From Gammaproteobacteria bacterium (GTDB lineage Bacteria; Pseudomonadota; Gammaproteobacteria; Steroidobacterales; Steroidobacteraceae), in contig PMMB01000188.1 of assembly GCA_003165495.1 (NCBI GenBank), positions 1-6,117 on the forward strand: a stretch of 6,117 bases of DNA. Direction: 5' to 3'. Positions 5,212 through 6,117 of this stretch are shown here, piece by piece (position 1 is the stretch's first letter; every line of letters starts with the position of its first letter). The position numbers were made by a program, and so were the translations under genes. The notes under the pieces are model-generated. The model ran no database searches. It saw nothing but the letters and a program-made list of their open reading frames with translations, and had not been told where the DNA came from.

Positions 5212-5981
5212 ACACCTTGGTGTTCGATATCGAGACTGTACCCGATACGGATCTTGGCAGGCGTCTATATGGTCTGCATGACCTGTCCGACGAGCAGGTG
5301 GCGCAGATCATGTTCACCAAGCGCCGCCAGGAAACCGGAAGCGAATTCCTATCGCATGAGCAGCACCGCGTCGTCGCAATCTCCGTGGTGATGCGTTCGA
5401 AAGACGCACTGAAGATGTGGAGTCTCGGCGACGAGACATCTTCGGAGAAAGTGTTGATCGAGCGATTCTTCGACGGTTTGGACAAGTTCACGCCGGACTT
5501 GGTTTCCTGGAATGGCGCAGGGTTCGACTTGCCGGTGCTGCACTATCGGAGTCTCTTGCACAGCGTGACGGCCGCTCGCTACTGGGAAATGGGCGATTCC
5601 GATCATAGTTTCAGATTCAGCAACTACTTGAGCCGATTCCATTGGCGGCACATGGACTTGATGGATATTTTATCGGGCTTTCAGGGGCGTGGCCGGGCGA
5701 GTCTGGACGACATTGCGACTCTGCTTAGGCTTCCAGGCAAGCTGGGGATGCACGGCGCGGATGTCTGGTCCGAGTATCTGCGCGGCGGACTTGCGCGCAT
5801 TCGTGATTACTGCGAGACCGATGTGCTGAATACCTACCTGATTTATTTGCGCTTCGAACTTTTGCGCGGACATCTGAACTCGGCCGAGCATGCCCACGAG
5901 GTCGGGCGAGTTCGCAGACTCGTGAGTGACTCTGCGGCTCCGCATCTCAAAGAATTTGCCGCCGCGTGGCCCGAGAATTGA
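5208..5981 (+). CDS. 3'-5' exonuclease, DNA polymerase B-like (DEDDy) domain protein
   Basis: A 257-residue stand-alone exonuclease of the predicted PolB-like family, related to the proofreading domain of family B DNA polymerases but without a polymerase domain. Exo I is VFDIET at 5-10 with Asp7 and Glu9. Exo II is LVSWNGAGFDLPVL at 98-111 with Asp107. Exo III is YCETD at 201-205 with Tyr201 and Asp205. All four metal-binding acids and the tyrosine are present, so it should be active, removing nucleotides from 3' ends of DNA or possibly RNA. The segment 28-51 (SDEQVAQIMFTKRRQETG...) and the SFRFSNYLSRFHWRHMDLMD region at 134-152 follow the pattern I recall for proteobacterial members. ATG 5208 overlaps the acpS stop as ATGA; no good Shine-Dalgarno is visible, and a short inverted repeat covers the start. 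E. coli lacks a close counterpart at this locus. The physiological substrate is unknown; DNA repair is only a guess. Confidence 0.9.
   Translation: MNTLVFDIETVPDTDLGRRLYGLHDLSDEQVAQIMFTKRRQETGSEFLSHEQHRVVAISVVMRSKDALKMWSLGDETSSEKVLIERFFDGLDKFTPDLVSWNGAGFDLPVLHYRSLLHSVTAARYWEMGDSDHSFRFSNYLSRFHWRHMDLMDILSGFQGRGRASLDDIATLLRLPGKLGMHGADVWSEYLRGGLARIRDYCETDVLNTYLIYLRFELLRGHLNSAEHAHEVGRVRRLVSDSAAPHLKEFAAAWPEN
5210..5225 (+). promoter_or_regulatory. Perfect 7+7 inverted repeat on the exonuclease start codon
   Basis: The sequence gaacacc-tt-ggtgttc begins at the G of the ATG. As RNA it would form a 6-bp stem (5210-5215 with 5220-5225) closed by a CUUG loop, extendable by one U-G pair (5209-5226). It covers the first codons of the exonuclease. 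The repeat is certain; any role in restraining initiation is inference. Confidence 0.45.
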
Positions 5982-6117
5982 AGCCGGGTGAGGTGCAGGA
6001 AGCCGACATCGTGGATCTTGCCCATGACGGGCGGGGGATCGCGCGCGTCGACGGCAAGGCCGTCTTCATCGACGGCGCGTTGCCGGGGGAACGTGTTCGT
6101 TTTCGCCTGATCAAGCG
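5978..6117 (+). CDS. rlmD: 23S rRNA (uracil-1939-C5)-methyltransferase RlmD, N-terminal TRAM domain, 3' truncated by the window
   Basis: The first 46 codons of a protein that begins with a TRAM RNA-binding domain. The pattern ADIVDLAHDGRGIARVDGK, then VFIDGALPGERVRFR, is typical of RlmD (formerly RumA), which methylates U1939 of 23S rRNA using S-adenosylmethionine and carries a 4Fe-4S cluster. The cluster cysteines and methyltransferase domain lie beyond the window. An N-terminal TRAM argues against MiaB or RimO, where it is C-terminal, and against RlmC and TrmA, which lack it. The start is uncertain. TTG 5978 overlaps the exonuclease stop as TTGA, repeating the pattern of other junctions; GTG 5966 and GTG 5993 are in-frame alternatives. 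None has a clear Shine-Dalgarno. The frame is open to the last base. Confidence 0.85.
   Translation, partial: MKPGEVQEADIVDLAHDGRGIARVDGKAVFIDGALPGERVRFRLIK

Noticed and set aside
5210..5225. LexA-type SOS operator reading of gaacacc-tt-ggtgttc
   Set aside because: The half-sites GAAC and GTTC are 8 nt apart. The Gram-positive box has 4 nt between them, and the E. coli box is CTGT-N8-ACAG. It also sits inside an operon on a start codon.
1..6117. CRISPR arrays, insertion sequences, tRNA or rRNA genes, toxin-antitoxin or defence genes
   Set aside because: I looked on both strands and found none. All but about 105 bases are accounted for by conserved housekeeping genes.

Overview
The window is a compact, all-plus-strand chromosomal housekeeping cluster from a Gram-negative proteobacterium. 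The gene order is lepA (3' end) - lepB - DUF4845 gene - rnc - era - recO - pdxJ - acpS - PolB-like 3'-5' exonuclease - rlmD (5' end). The lepA-lepB-rnc-era-recO-pdxJ-acpS order is the classical one of Gammaproteobacteria and Betaproteobacteria. A DUF4845 gene between lepB and rnc, and a DEDDy exonuclease before rlmD, point to a lineage other than the enterics. The DNA is moderately GC-rich by eye (not counted). I cannot place the organism below class. Nothing suggests horizontal transfer: there are no mobile elements, tRNA or rRNA genes, CRISPR arrays or phage genes.

Layout. Bases 1-237 hold the LepA C-terminus, followed by a 59-nt gap that starts inside a 12-bp tandem duplication. LepB (signal peptidase I) occupies 297-1316. 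A small membrane-anchored DUF4845 protein with a prepilin-like N-terminus lies at 1342-1722. RNase III (1719-2429), Era (2426-3325), RecO (3322-4059) and PdxJ (4056-4802) follow, each overlapping the next by exactly 4 nt. After a 19-nt gap come AcpS (4822-5211), the exonuclease (5208-5981) and the RlmD TRAM domain (5978 to the window edge), again joined by 4-nt overlaps. No gene-free stretch exceeds 60 nt, and I see no convincing internal promoter or terminator. One co-transcribed, translationally coupled operon is the simplest reading.

Functions. Four genes concern the ribosome: LepA (biogenesis or elongation GTPase), RNase III (rRNA processing), Era (16S/30S maturation) and RlmD (23S methylation). 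LepB completes protein export. RecO and probably the exonuclease act on DNA. PdxJ makes pyridoxine phosphate and AcpS activates acyl carrier protein. The grouping links basic growth functions and is not a dedicated pathway.

I found no undescribed system. The most interesting non-coding signals are inverted repeats at gene junctions. A 9-bp GC-rich stem presents the pdxJ Shine-Dalgarno and start in its loop. A 7+7 inverted repeat sits on the exonuclease start codon. Two mutually exclusive stems lie at the lepB/DUF4845 junction, one of which buries the Shine-Dalgarno. All were found by eye and are untested. A DUF4845 prepilin-like leader lacking Glu5 and a LepB with four apparent membrane segments are also worth a look.
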